Assembly: GCA_030603695.1 (NCBI GenBank)
Contig: JAUVXF010000001.1
Coordinates: forward strand, 236,638 to 300,637
Reading direction: 5' to 3'
Length of the DNA stretch: 64,000 bases
Source: Natronohydrobacter sp.
GTDB taxonomy: Bacteria; Pseudomonadota; Alphaproteobacteria; Rhodobacterales; Rhodobacteraceae
The translations under genes were made by a program, and so were the position numbers. Within the stretch, counting starts at the first letter, position 1. Each line of letters starts with the position of its first letter. Below are positions 27,244-35,397 of the stretch, piece by piece. The notes beneath the pieces are model-generated. The model did not search any database, had not been told where the DNA came from, and saw only the letters and a list, made by a program, of their open reading frames with translations.

Positions 27244-30200
27244 GCGGGGAAAACACATCTCTGGGCATTGCGGGCGGTCTGACCAAAGGGTTCATCCGCT
27301 CGCCCCTTACCCCGCTGATCATGCTGGCGGCCCTTGCGATGGGGCTGATCGCGCTGATGGTTGTCCCGCGCGAGGAAGAGCCGCAAATCTCTGTGCCGAT
27401 GGTCAATATCCTGATGCAGGCGCCGGGCTTGCGTGCAGATGATGCCGTGCGGCTGGTCTCTGAACCGGTAGAGATGATCATTCAGGCCATTGATGGTGTG
27501 GAACATGTCTATTCCCAAACCCATGATGATCGCGCCATGGTGACAGCCCGCTTTGAAGTGGGCACCTCCTCTGATGCCGCGATTCTGCGCGTGCATGAGA
27601 AATTGCGCGCGAATATGGATCGCATTCCCGTTGGCATTCCAGAGCCGCTGATCATCGGGCGCGGCATTGATGATGTGGCCATCGTTACCCTGACACTGAC
27701 AGCCGAACCGGGCAGCGAGATTACGGCAAATGACCTGACACGCCTTGGCCGCGAAATGCGCGCCGATCTGGCGCGCGTGCAGGATGTGGGCCTGTCCTAT
27801 ATCGTGGGCGAGGCGCAAGAGGCGATCCGCATTGCCCCAGATCCGGAACGGCTGGCGCTATATGGCGTGACCTTGCAACACCTGACGGGCAAAGTGGCCG
27901 CAGCCAACCGCACCCTGAATGCCGGGCTGGTGCGCGACGCAGGAGAGCAGATAGAGCTTGTTGCGGGCCAAAGCCTGACAGCGCCCGCCGAAATTGCGGG
28001 CTTGCTGCTGACCACGCGCGACAATCGGCCCGTTTATCTGGGCGATGTGGCGCAGGTGGAATTTGTGCCGGATATGTCTGATCGCATTGTGGCCCATATT
28101 GCCCGCGCCGAGGATGGCAGCCTTACCCGCGAACCCGCTGTCACGCTGGCCTTTTCCAAGCGCGCGGGCGCGAATGCCGTGGTTGTGGCAGAGGCCCTGT
28201 TGGCGCGGGCAGAGACGCTGCAAGCCCAGCTTCTGCCCGAAGGCGTGGCGGTGGAAATTACCCGCAATTACGGCGAATCCGCGCAGGAAAAGGCCAATAC
28301 GCTGCTGGTAAAGCTGTTTCTTGCCACGCTTTCCATCATTGCCCTGACATTGATGGCGATTGGCTGGCGCGAAAGTATTGTGGTGGCGATTGTGATTCCG
28401 GTTACAATTTTGCTGACCCTCTTTGCCGCATGGATCATGGGCTATACGCTCAACCGCGTCAGTCTGTTTGCGCTGATTTTCTCTATCGGGATATTGGTGG
28501 ATGATGCGATCGTGGTGATCGAGAATATCGCGCGCCACTGGGGCATGAAGGGCGATAAAGACCGCGTTACCCGCGCGATAGAGGCCGTGGCCGAAGTGGG
28601 CAACCCCACGATTGTCGCAACCCTGACAGTGGTGGCCGCACTTTTGCCCATGCTGTTCGTCTCTGGCCTGATGGGGCCATATATGAGCCCCATCCCCGCT
28701 GTGGCCTCTGCCGCGATGATCATTTCCTTCTTTATCGCGGTGATGGTCACGCCGTGGCTGATGATCAAGATTACCGGCACGGCGCCCCTGCATGCCCATG
28801 ACGGGGCCGATGGCGGGGCGTTGGGGCGGCTGTTTCGCGCCGTGGCGCGGCCCATTCTGGCCAGTAAGGGCCGCAGTCTGGCATTTTTGCTGGTGACGGC
28901 AGTTTTGTCCTTCAGCTCTCTGGGGTTGCTCTATACCCAGCATGTCACTGTCAAACTTCTGCCCTTTGACAACAAGACAGAGCTTATGGTGGTGATAGAC
29001 CTGCCCGAAGGCGCGGCAGTGGAAAGCACGGATGCGGTGGCGCACTCTGTGGCGCGTGTGGCGATGGGCCTGCCAGAGGTGGTTTCGGCCCAAACCTATG
29101 CCGGCACGGCCGCGCCCTTCAATTTCAACGGGCTGGTGCGGCATTACTTTTTGCGCGCCGATCCCAATATGGGGGATGTGCAAATCCTGCTGAGTGGCGA
29201 GGGGCGCGAAAGCCATGATGTGGCGCTGGAGCTGCGCGCGCGGCTGGCAGAACTGGATTTGCCCGAAGGCACAAGACTGAAAACTGTCGAACCCCCGCCC
29301 GGCCCGCCTGTTATGGCCACGCTGCTGGCAGAGGTATATGGCCCCACAGGCGAGATCCGCCGCGAAACGGCGCAGAAACTGCGCGCGGTGTTCGAGGAGG
29401 TGGATTTCATTGTCGATGTCGATGACAGTTTTGGCAGCCCCCCGCGCCGCTTGCGTGCGCTCATCTCGCCCGATGATCTGGAATTTTTCGGGGTGCAGGA
29501 ACAGGATGTGCTGGACACAATCGCCGGGCTGAACCGCGATACTGTGGTGGGTTATTCCCATCGCGGGGACGAACGCGCGCCCATGCCGCTGGTGCTGGGC
29601 CGAGACCGGGCCGACAAGGTGCTGGATGAGCGGTTTCTTTCCACCCCCATCCCGGCCAATGTGCTGCCCGGCGCGCGCGGGGTGGTGGAATTGGGCGATG
29701 TGCTGCGCATAAGCGAAGAACAGGCATCCTGGCCCGTATTCCGCCGCAATGGCCGCCCCTTGGAAATGGTGATGGCAGAGCTTGCGGGCCGGTTTGAAGC
29801 GCCCCTTTACGGGATTGTCGAAGTGGGCCGCGCGCTGGATGCGATGGATTGGGAAGAGGGCATGAAACCCGAAATCCTGCTGAACGGGCAGCCGCTGGAT
29901 GACAGCCGCCCCACCATTTTGTGGGATGGCGAATGGGAGGTGACATGGGTAACATTCCGCGACATGGGCGCGGCCTTTGGCGTGGCGCTGTTGGGAATAT
30001 ATGTGCTGGTGGTGGCGCAATTCGGGTCATTCCGCTTGCCGCTGGTGGTGCTAACCCCTGTGCCGCTGACATTTCTGGGCATCATGTTTGGCCATTGGCT
30101 ATGGGCCGCGCCGTTTTCCGCCACATCCATGATCGGCTTTATCGCGCTGGCTGGGATTATCGTGCGCAAGTCCATCCTGCTGGTGGATTTCATCCGCCAT

Positions 30201-30425
30201 GCCGATACAACCGGCAAAACCCCGGTGGATATCTTGCTGGAGGCCGGGGCAATCCGCTTCAAGCCCATCCTGCTGACAGCGCTTGCGGCCATGTTCGGGG
30301 CGGTGGTGATCTTGTTTGACCCTATCTTTCAGGGGCTGGCGCTGTCGCTGCTGTTTGGCCTGTTCAGTTCTACCCTGCTGACAGTGCTGGTGATCCCGGC
30401 CATCTACCGCGTGTTCAAGACATAA
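27240..30425 (+). CDS. RND family efflux pump (AcrB-like inner-membrane transporter)
   Basis: A 1061-residue proton-driven RND transporter with the usual arrangement of a first TM, a large periplasmic porter domain, TM2-7, a second porter domain and TM8-12. Recognisable parts are GFIRSPLTPLIMLAALAMGLIALMVVPREEEPQ at the N-terminus, the TM4 motif SIGILVDDAIVVIENIARH with the paired aspartates needed for proton relay, and GIIVRKSILLVDFIRH in the C-terminal half. EEEPQ and loop features place it in the HAE family used for drugs or small amphiphiles, not the metal-exporting CusA group, but this is by eye. A GC hairpin at 30432-30458 follows its stop. Confidence 0.93.
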   Translation: MSGENTSLGIAGGLTKGFIRSPLTPLIMLAALAMGLIALMVVPREEEPQISVPMVNILMQAPGLRADDAVRLVSEPVEMIIQAIDGVEHVYSQTHDDRAMVTARFEVGTSSDAAILRVHEKLRANMDRIPVGIPEPLIIGRGIDDVAIVTLTLTAEPGSEITANDLTRLGREMRADLARVQDVGLSYIVGEAQEAIRIAPDPERLALYGVTLQHLTGKVAAANRTLNAGLVRDAGEQIELVAGQSLTAPAEIAGLLLTTRDNRPVYLGDVAQVEFVPDMSDRIVAHIARAEDGSLTREPAVTLAFSKRAGANAVVVAEALLARAETLQAQLLPEGVAVEITRNYGESAQEKANTLLVKLFLATLSIIALTLMAIGWRESIVVAIVIPVTILLTLFAAWIMGYTLNRVSLFALIFSIGILVDDAIVVIENIARHWGMKGDKDRVTRAIEAVAEVGNPTIVATLTVVAALLPMLFVSGLMGPYMSPIPAVASAAMIISFFIAVMVTPWLMIKITGTAPLHAHDGADGGALGRLFRAVARPILASKGRSLAFLLVTAVLSFSSLGLLYTQHVTVKLLPFDNKTELMVVIDLPEGAAVESTDAVAHSVARVAMGLPEVVSAQTYAGTAAPFNFNGLVRHYFLRADPNMGDVQILLSGEGRESHDVALELRARLAELDLPEGTRLKTVEPPPGPPVMATLLAEVYGPTGEIRRETAQKLRAVFEEVDFIVDVDDSFGSPPRRLRALISPDDLEFFGVQEQDVLDTIAGLNRDTVVGYSHRGDERAPMPLVLGRDRADKVLDERFLSTPIPANVLPGARGVVELGDVLRISEEQASWPVFRRNGRPLEMVMAELAGRFEAPLYGIVEVGRALDAMDWEEGMKPEILLNGQPLDDSRPTILWDGEWEVTWVTFRDMGAAFGVALLGIYVLVVAQFGSFRLPLVVLTPVPLTFLGIMFGHWLWAAPFSATSMIGFIALAGIIVRKSILLVDFIRHADTTGKTPVDILLEAGAIRFKPILLTALAAMFGAVVILFDPIFQGLALSLLFGLFSSTLLTVLVIPAIYRVFKT

Positions 30426-30431
30426 GGAAAG

Positions 30432-30458
30432 GGCGGGGCCTGTTGCCAAGGCCCCGCC
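30432..30458. terminator. GC-rich hairpin between convergent RND and Tad genes
   Basis: GGCGGGGCC-TGTTGCCAA-GGCCCCGCC, a perfect 9-bp stem between the RND stop (30425) and the stop of the minus-strand gene (30476). There is no U-tract on either side, so it may act as a weak or Rho-assisted bidirectional terminator. Confidence 0.7.
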
Positions 30459-30475
30459 ACCGGCATGCCCGTGTG

Positions 30476-32302
30476 TCAATACAGGGAGAACTGGATGTCT
30501 ACGTTGCAATCTGCCCCGGATTCGCGCAGCACCCAGATGTGATGCTGCCCTGTTCCCGCAACGCCCAATCGCAGGCGGGCATTTCCGTTCAGAAGGCTTA
30601 GATCGCGGTTATAGTGCCATTGCCCGAAAGCATCCCGAATTAACAAGGCTGAATTGCAGCTTTGGCCGGAATTGCCATCATCTGTTTGGATTTGCAGCCG
30701 CGAACTTGTTCCTGTGCGTCCCTGATCCACCCAGTTCAACACTGCTGTTGGCGCTTCATGCCCGAACCCCGCCTGAGTGCTGCTGAAGCCGTCACAGGTT
30801 CTGATATCTCTGGTTCCGCGTGCGCGCACCTGAAACCGCACACTCGAAAACCGCAGGCTATTTTGCAGCATGGTGTAGGCTGGCGCCGAAGATAGAATTT
30901 TCGGGCAGGCATTGTGCAGCGGGAATTCGGTTAAGGGGTCGCGGCCCAAAAAGGTGGCTGGGTCTGGCCTTGGGGTGTGAAATTGGTGCGGTTGCGTTAG
31001 CCGTTCGCCGATGATCGTGAAGTTTCGAATGCCAAAGGCTTCGTTCGAGATAGGTTCATCCAAATTGGCGGCAAAGCCGATGGTCATGTCGCTGGCCGGG
31101 CTAAGCACGTTGATATGCACCCGCCATACCTGCAATTCCATTCCATTATGCTCTGGCGCGCTGTTGGTGCGAAAAATCTCATACATATGGGTATGAAACT
31201 GGCCCTCTGACCGAAACGCCATTGTGTTGCGGTTTGTCTGGTAAAGCGCACTGGCAAACACAAAAAAGCTATCCAGCGAAATGGATTCGCCATTAATCTG
31301 GATCATCAGGACTTCGCCTTCCGGGCGTGCCCATTGTGATCTGTACCCATCCCAAGAGCCGATCACCAGCAAGTCAAATCCTATCTGCATGGATTGCAGG
31401 GCATGGGGGGATCGCGATCTGAAGGTGACAGGATTGTTCCGCGTCTCGCCACCGTAAGGGCCAAGAAAGCTGCCATTTCCGGTATTGGTAATGCGCCCGT
31501 TTGTCCAACCTGTCAGATCACCATTGCTGAAATCTGTATTAATCACATTAACATAAGGTGAGTCCGGCACAGGGGCAGGCGGCTCTTCTGGTTCTGTCGG
31601 GGCTTCTGGTTCGCCGACAGGTGGCACGGTTTCGAGCGGCGATTCAGGAAAGACATTATTGTCCAGTTCAAACCGGATGAAGGGTGAGAAACGGGGCCGC
31701 GTCACAGCCAGCGGCGTAAGCCGGACATTGTCCAGATAGGGCAGGCCCATCAAGCTTTTGAGCGGGCTGTTCCACAGCGCGAAGGTTTCCACCAGAATCA
31801 GCGCCTCTCCGGGCAGGATGGTGGGAATGCGGCGTTGCAGTTGTTCAATCGGGGCCTGATTTTCGGCGCTGCCAAAGCCTGTGCCGCCTTCTGCTGTGCC
31901 ACTGGTGCCCGAAATGGTGATAAGGGGCGCCAGGCCGCGCGTGCCATATGACCAGACGATCTGCGGCTCTCCGGTTTCTGCGTTCAGCATGACAGAGGAA
32001 ATCCGCAAGCGCGTTTCACGGCTGCGGGTGGTCAGGAAATCGAAGACATCATTCATGCCTTCCAGATAGGCCACGGTTATTTCATTGGTGTTGCGTGAAA
32101 TCAGATCGGCCACATGCAGCGCCGCCGTCTCGCCCTCCATCTTGGCGCGAAAGGCGTCTTGAAAGATTGTCATCCCCAGATAGGCCCAAATCAGAAGCGG
32201 AAGCGCAAAGACCAATTCCAGGCTGAGTGATGCGCGCATGTCGCGCAGATAGCTGCGCATTGCGCGCAAAAGGCATGTGGAATGTTGCGCAAAGCCCATC
32301 AT
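30476..32302 (-). CDS. TadE-like pilus-assembly protein with large C-terminal extension
   Basis: A 608-residue protein. The N-terminus has a TadE/TadF-like anchor (SLSLELVFALPLLIWAYLGMTIF at about residues 22-46), as in minor pilins of the Flp/Tad system. Known TadE proteins are about 150-200 residues. Here a Pro/Glu linker (EPEAPTEPEEPPAPVPDSP, about residues 230-250) leads to an extracytoplasmic part. That part begins NTDFSNGDLTGWTNGRITNTG, reminiscent of carbohydrate-binding or LamG-like jelly-roll modules, and ends in a second beta-rich region (CDGFSSTQAG, HIWVLRESGADCNVDIQF). The ATG at 32302 has AAGG five bases upstream; a GTG at 32308 overlaps the previous stop. It is the last gene of a three-gene Tad operon. 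The function of the extension is not known. Confidence 0.7.
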   Translation of the reverse strand: MMGFAQHSTCLLRAMRSYLRDMRASLSLELVFALPLLIWAYLGMTIFQDAFRAKMEGETAALHVADLISRNTNEITVAYLEGMNDVFDFLTTRSRETRLRISSVMLNAETGEPQIVWSYGTRGLAPLITISGTSGTAEGGTGFGSAENQAPIEQLQRRIPTILPGEALILVETFALWNSPLKSLMGLPYLDNVRLTPLAVTRPRFSPFIRFELDNNVFPESPLETVPPVGEPEAPTEPEEPPAPVPDSPYVNVINTDFSNGDLTGWTNGRITNTGNGSFLGPYGGETRNNPVTFRSRSPHALQSMQIGFDLLVIGSWDGYRSQWARPEGEVLMIQINGESISLDSFFVFASALYQTNRNTMAFRSEGQFHTHMYEIFRTNSAPEHNGMELQVWRVHINVLSPASDMTIGFAANLDEPISNEAFGIRNFTIIGERLTQPHQFHTPRPDPATFLGRDPLTEFPLHNACPKILSSAPAYTMLQNSLRFSSVRFQVRARGTRDIRTCDGFSSTQAGFGHEAPTAVLNWVDQGRTGTSSRLQIQTDDGNSGQSCNSALLIRDAFGQWHYNRDLSLLNGNARLRLGVAGTGQHHIWVLRESGADCNVDIQFSLY

Positions 32303-32304
32303 GT

Positions 32305-32880
32305 TCACCTTGGTTCATTCACAAAGACGCTGGAAACGTTCAGGATGTAATTTCCCGTCGGGTTTACGGGTAAGGCCAGTGCCGTTCCCGTCCAGCGGAT
32401 GAAGGGTTCCACCGTCACACAGACGCGCACCATCATGAGTTCTTGTGCCATGCCGCCCGCGCCGGGGTTGAAGGTCAGGGCCGGGGTGATCTCATTCTCA
32501 TCTCTGACACAGTTTGAACGCCGCTCCAGCCCGCTGAAACTTGTGGTATCTACCGGGCGCATTTCCACTGTGATATTGCCAAGGCAATTGCCCAGCATCG
32601 CGGCGCGTTCGCAAATCAGCGCTGACATGCGGTCATTCTGATTGACGCGGCCAAGGCGCACGTCGCGCACTGTCTGCTCTACCGCGCGGTGCAAAAAGAC
32701 ATGGCGCAACTGCGTGATCCCGGCATCTACACTAAGCAGGAAGATAGAGAGCAGGAATGGCACGATGATGACGAATTCCACTGTGGAAGAGCCGTCTGTC
32801 GCGCGCCAGAACCGCGCGCCATATGGTGAGGCGCGCCAGAACCGCGCACCCCGTTTCTGGCATGCCGCCCCCCTGATCAT
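32305..32880 (-). CDS. TadE-like pseudopilin/minor pilin protein
   Basis: A 191-residue protein with the TadE signature: a short positively charged N-terminus, then DGSSTVEFVIIVPFLLSIFLLSVDAG (Glu in the hydrophobic stretch, as in TadE-like proteins), followed by a secreted domain with several cysteines (LICERAAMLGNCLG, ERRSNCVRDE). The ATG at 32880 overlaps the stop of the vWA gene (ATGA), so it starts there rather than at 32988. The peptide GARFWRA occurs twice near the N-terminus (GARFWRASPYGARFWRA), reflecting an 18-bp DNA direct repeat. The gene is probably in one operon with its two neighbours and takes part in a surface pilus or adhesin. Confidence 0.78.
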   Translation of the reverse strand: MIRGAACQKRGARFWRASPYGARFWRATDGSSTVEFVIIVPFLLSIFLLSVDAGITQLRHVFLHRAVEQTVRDVRLGRVNQNDRMSALICERAAMLGNCLGNITVEMRPVDTTSFSGLERRSNCVRDENEITPALTFNPGAGGMAQELMMVRVCVTVEPFIRWTGTALALPVNPTGNYILNVSSVFVNEPR

Positions 32881-34166
32881 TGTGTCAACCTGAGCGCTTG
32901 TGATTGCATATGTGTTGCAATCTGGCGAAAGGCATTCACCAACTCTCTCCCCGAACTGTTGAAGAAGTAAGACGGCGCAGAGGCGCAAGCTTGCATAAGG
33001 GCGACACCTTCGGGCGGCGCCTCGAACGCGACTGAATAGATCGTTATATTCTGTGCTTTCAGGGCATTGCAGCTTGCGATTGTATCGGCATCCTGAATCT
33101 CCAGCGTGGGTTTTCTGTTCGCCTGCGGTTCATGGTCGCCATGACAACAATTGCGGCCATCTGTCATAAGAATCATGGCGCGGTATTTTGAGGGCGCGTT
33201 CCAATCCAGCGGCCGCTGGGCAAAGACGGGAGACACTTCATTCGCGTTTATCAGGTGTTCGATTATGGGGCGAATTGTCGGATCAAAGAACAAACCCCCG
33301 ACACGCACGCCAAGATCGATAGAGGTGGTTCCGAAAGGTGCAAGTGCATCGGTAATGGCCAAAGCCCGATTCAGATCATTGATGTAGGGCCGCACGGGGG
33401 CGTGATCCAGCGGATACACGCAATTGCGCCGGAACATTGGTGCATTGATACTGTCTGTCACCGTTCCCCAGTCGCGGAAATCCACGCAATAGGCATTCGT
33501 CAGATTACCAGATGGCGGATTATCCAGATTGTTGAACAGGCTTAGTGTGCCTGCTGGCATGACAACCTCTGTGCTGTAGGGCACAAATGTTATGGCAACG
33601 CGGCCATCGGTGTTACCTTCAAGCATGTTGGTCACAAAATCGCGCGTGGCGGCGCGCAAGTTGATGATCCGCGATTGGGGATCGCCCATAGAGCCGGACA
33701 AATCCAGCACCATCACGATCTCAAAGTTGATTTGCGCCAAAGCCTCGCTTGCGCCGGCAGAGACCTGCATGGGCAAAGAGTCGATCCCGCTCAAGCGCAT
33801 GAAGATTGTGCGAATGTTTGTTTCTGGCCTGACGATCACTTCGCGCGCGCCACCAACAGTCCTGACGGTGATCGCGCCGTCCCTGTCCAGCAGGTGTTCC
33901 AGCCCCTCTGCGGCGAAGTAAGAGCGCACAATCGCTTCCGGGCTGGGGTTGGCGGGGTTGTCACGCATCATGGCAGCGGCCAGAGCCGCGCGATCGGCCA
34001 CGCCCTGTAGGCGCGCGCGCTCGCTTTCATAGCGCATCATATCCACGGCCAGACCTGCCACCATCAGCATGGCCACAAACATAAAGACGGCCAGAACAGT
34101 AACACTTCCCTGTTCGCTGCGCATGGTGTTGCGCGAAAACAAGACCCGTCGTGCACAGATGCGCAT
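32877..34166 (-). CDS. TadG-like protein with von Willebrand factor A domain
   Basis: A 429-residue membrane-anchored protein. The N-terminal TadG/Flp-associated segment is SEQGSVTVLAVFMFVAMLMVAGLAVDMMRYE (about residues 17-47). A vWA domain starts near residue 148 with the intact MIDAS motif DLSGS (155-159) and includes LMTDGRNCCHGD. Similar proteins (TadG, putative Flp pilus-assembly TadE/G-like) act outside the cytoplasmic membrane in adhesion. The ATG at 34166 is chosen because AAGG lies eight bases upstream; the ORF track opens at 34211. It is the first of three genes. A 20-nt hairpin lies in the 5' region at 34225-34244. No TadA, RcpA or prepilin peptidase gene is near, so this is an orphan cluster. 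Confidence 0.83.
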   Translation of the reverse strand: MRICARRVLFSRNTMRSEQGSVTVLAVFMFVAMLMVAGLAVDMMRYESERARLQGVADRAALAAAMMRDNPANPSPEAIVRSYFAAEGLEHLLDRDGAITVRTVGGAREVIVRPETNIRTIFMRLSGIDSLPMQVSAGASEALAQINFEIVMVLDLSGSMGDPQSRIINLRAATRDFVTNMLEGNTDGRVAITFVPYSTEVVMPAGTLSLFNNLDNPPSGNLTNAYCVDFRDWGTVTDSINAPMFRRNCVYPLDHAPVRPYINDLNRALAITDALAPFGTTSIDLGVRVGGLFFDPTIRPIIEHLINANEVSPVFAQRPLDWNAPSKYRAMILMTDGRNCCHGDHEPQANRKPTLEIQDADTIASCNALKAQNITIYSVAFEAPPEGVALMQACASAPSYFFNSSGRELVNAFRQIATHMQSQALRLTQ

Positions 34167-34224
34167 GTAAATAACCTTGTCGCCGCAAAGGGTATGCGAA
34201 AAATGTTTCAATCAACTAACTGCA

Positions 34225-34244
34225 CCGATGCGTTGCCGCATCGG
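34225..34244. promoter_or_regulatory. 8-bp inverted repeat upstream of the Tad-like operon
   Basis: CCGATGCG-TTGC-CGCATCGG, a perfect dyad 59 bp upstream of the vWA gene start. It may be a 5'-UTR hairpin or a protein site. The remaining intergenic sequence up to 34475 shows no gene. Confidence 0.4.
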
Positions 34245-34475
34245 ATTGCCGCAGGTTTCCATCAACAAGGTTACTATGAGGTATATGTGGCTGATTTGAG
34301 GCAGCTTGCCCGCCAATTATGTCGATTTCGTGGAAATCTGGCGCGGGCCTTGGCGACTGTTCCAGCGCGGGGTGTTATGCGGCTGAGGTAACGGCAATTG
34401 GTGCGCATGCGGAAACAGACCGCCACCCCGCGCGCCGTGGTTTTGCCGCAAAGCCCGGCACCAGCACGGGGGCGG

Positions 34476-35324
34476 CTATTCGCCCGCGCGGGGCAGGCGG
34501 GGCAGGGCATAGGGCACGCGCGCGCGGTATGCGGCAAAGCGCGGCCCATAGCGTGCGGCAAAGCGGCGTTCTTTCAGGCGCGGGGCCAGCAGGCAATAGG
34601 CGGTGTAGCAGGTGGCAAGAAGCAATTGGTCGGGTGTCCAGACAGGCACTGTCCATAATGTCAGGGCAAAGGCTACATAGATGGGCTGGCGGATAAGCCG
34701 GAACAGGCCGCGCGTGGGCATATCGGGAAAGCGCGGCGCAATCCGCGCCATGACCGACATCCAGCCCAAAGCACCCGATTGCACTTCGGCCCCGGCATCA
34801 AAACTGGCTTTCAGCAGCACCAGCCATGCGCCCGCATAGGCCATGCAGGTCACGGCCAGCGCCCAGCCTTCGGCCCGCCACCAGACAATGCCTGACGGTG
34901 TCCAAAGTGAAAAAAGCGCCAGCAATTGCGCAGAGGCGATGAGCGCATAAGTGGTGGTTGCCAGCGCCGCCCCATGCGGGCCGGGCACAAGCCGCGCCAG
35001 CACCCGGCCCCCGCGCGCTGTCAGAAACAGCGAATGCGCCAGCGGGAATTGCACAATAAGCGCCAGATTGGCAGCCCAGGCCCAGGGTTGCGGCACGCGG
35101 CCAAAGCTTTCGCTGAGGCCAAAGAACATGGCCATAATCATGGCCAGCACCGCCGCGGCAAAAACCAGATGCGTGGCCACCCCCAGCGACAGGGCCAGCG
35201 CAATGCGCCCTGCCCCTGCGGGCGGGCGCATTGCCGCGCGGATCAGGCGCAACAGCCCGGCAAAACGCGGATCATCCCCGGCCTGCGCCAGATAGTGTGA
35301 CAGTGATGGGCGTGGCACAGGCAA
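34476..35324 (-). CDS. Multi-pass membrane protein, NnrU/isoprenylcysteine methyltransferase-like (MddA-related?)
   Basis: A 282-residue protein with about six or seven hydrophobic segments. The C-terminal half (TRGLFRLIRQPIYVAFALTLWTVP through ERRFAARYGPRFAAYRARVPY) matches the ICMT/PEMT-type membrane methyltransferase pattern also found in NnrU and methanethiol S-methyltransferase MddA. In these families the S-adenosylmethionine motif is usually RHPxY; here the histidine is glutamine (RQPIY), so activity is uncertain. The start is a GTG at 35324 with AAGGGG upstream. The gene is monocistronic between the Tad cluster and the dehydrogenase gene. Substrate and reaction are unknown. Confidence 0.65.
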   Translation of the reverse strand: MPVPRPSLSHYLAQAGDDPRFAGLLRLIRAAMRPPAGAGRIALALSLGVATHLVFAAAVLAMIMAMFFGLSESFGRVPQPWAWAANLALIVQFPLAHSLFLTARGGRVLARLVPGPHGAALATTTYALIASAQLLALFSLWTPSGIVWWRAEGWALAVTCMAYAGAWLVLLKASFDAGAEVQSGALGWMSVMARIAPRFPDMPTRGLFRLIRQPIYVAFALTLWTVPVWTPDQLLLATCYTAYCLLAPRLKERRFAARYGPRFAAYRARVPYALPRLPRAGE

Positions 35325-35397
35325 ACCCCTTGCAAACCTGCGCCAGACCTATGCCCCCTTGCGCGCGCGTCAAATGCGACAATGCGCGCGGCACCTG

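Noticed and set aside
30476-34166. Complete Tad/Flp pilus locus
   Set aside because: No Flp prepilin, TadA ATPase, RcpA secretin or TadV peptidase is near; only three TadE/TadG-like genes are present.
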